From Akkermansiaceae bacterium UBA1506 (GTDB taxonomy: Bacteria; Verrucomicrobiota; Verrucomicrobiia; Verrucomicrobiales; DEV007), in NCBI GenBank assembly GCA_002323995.1, contig DCQY01000006.1:18930-25637 (forward strand): a stretch of 6,708 nt of DNA, in the 5' to 3' direction. The notes beneath the pieces were generated by a model, which had not been told where the DNA came from, did no database searches, and was given only the letters and a program-made list of their open reading frames with translations. Positions 6,622 to 6,708 of the stretch are shown here, in pieces (the stretch's first letter is position 1; each line of letters begins with the position of its first letter). A program made the position numbers and the translations under genes.

Positions 6622-6708
6622 ATGGCAAAGAAAGCACCTAAGAAGAAGGTTCCAGCTAAAAAGGCTCCAGTCAGGAAAGCTGCGAAGAAAAAGGCTCCTG
6701 CCAAGAAG
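6622..6708 (+). CDS. Lysine/alanine/proline-rich repeat protein, 5' part only (histone H1-like or DksA-type N-terminus)
   Basis: Only the first 29 codons are in the window, and the frame is open to the edge. The chain begins MAKKAPKKKVPAKKAP and consists almost entirely of Lys, Ala, Pro, Val and Arg, with no acidic residue. KKAP recurs at residues 3, 13 and 23, an exact ten-residue period. Such basic tails bind DNA without specificity, as in bacterial histone H1-like proteins of the Hc1/Hc2, AlgP or HctB style. Some Verrucomicrobiota DksA/TraR zinc-finger proteins also begin with a long KKAP-rich extension, so the missing C-terminal part decides the identity. The gene is 129 bp after the permease stop, past a hairpin, so it may be transcribed separately. 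No Shine-Dalgarno sequence is visible before the ATG. Confidence 0.7.
   Translation, partial: MAKKAPKKKVPAKKAPVRKAAKKKAPAKK
6628..6708 (+). repeat. 30-nt (ten-codon) KKAP repeat
   Basis: The coding sequence repeats every 30 nt. Units begin at 6628, 6658 and 6688, the last cut by the window end. The 11-mer aaaaaggctcc occurs at 6658-6668 and again at 6688-6698, while the first unit (aagaaagcacc) has diverged at synonymous positions. This suggests repeat growth by slippage or unequal crossing-over. Confidence 0.7.

Overview
The window (about 50% GC by eye) carries six protein-coding genes and no RNA gene, mobile element or CRISPR array that I can see. The HU-family protein, the start of a lysine/alanine/proline-repeat histone-like protein, a membrane-anchored coiled-coil protein with a glycine-rich tail, and the absence of Shine-Dalgarno sequences before any gene together suggest a member of the Verrucomicrobiota or a near relative in the PVC group. 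This is inference from protein style, with moderate confidence at best; no marker gene here settles it.

Layout, left to right: (1) 1-909, minus, a 5'-complete but 3'-truncated gene for a single-pass membrane coiled-coil protein with a small glycine-patterned domain and a PFGGG-type tail. (2) A 180-bp gap with a good intrinsic terminator for the next gene. (3) 1090-2151, minus, mutY, the adenine glycosylase that removes A opposite 8-oxoguanine. (4) A 273-bp divergent gap with a perfect TATAAT box. (5) 2425-2739, plus, an HU/IHF-family nucleoid protein. (6) 2743-4602, minus, a CstA-family transporter whose stop codon lies 3 bp from the HU stop. (7) A 93-bp divergent promoter region. (8) 4696-6492, plus, an SLC13-type permease with two cytoplasmic RCK_C domains. 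(9) A bulged hairpin, then from 6622 the first 29 codons of a lysine-rich protein built on an exact ten-residue KKAP period and cut by the window edge.

Most genes look like independent transcription units: neighbours are divergent, convergent, or separated by a terminator. The only plausible functional pairing is cstA with the SLC13 permease, two uptake systems for small organic or inorganic anions that share one short regulatory gap. Two DNA-binding nucleoid-type proteins (HU and the lysine-rich protein) also lie within 4 kb.

I found no undescribed multi-gene system. The window reads as ordinary chromosomal housekeeping and transport genes. The points most worth a second look are the membrane coiled-coil protein, the decapeptide-repeat protein, the changed 8-oxoG-reading loop in MutY, and translation starts without Shine-Dalgarno sequences.
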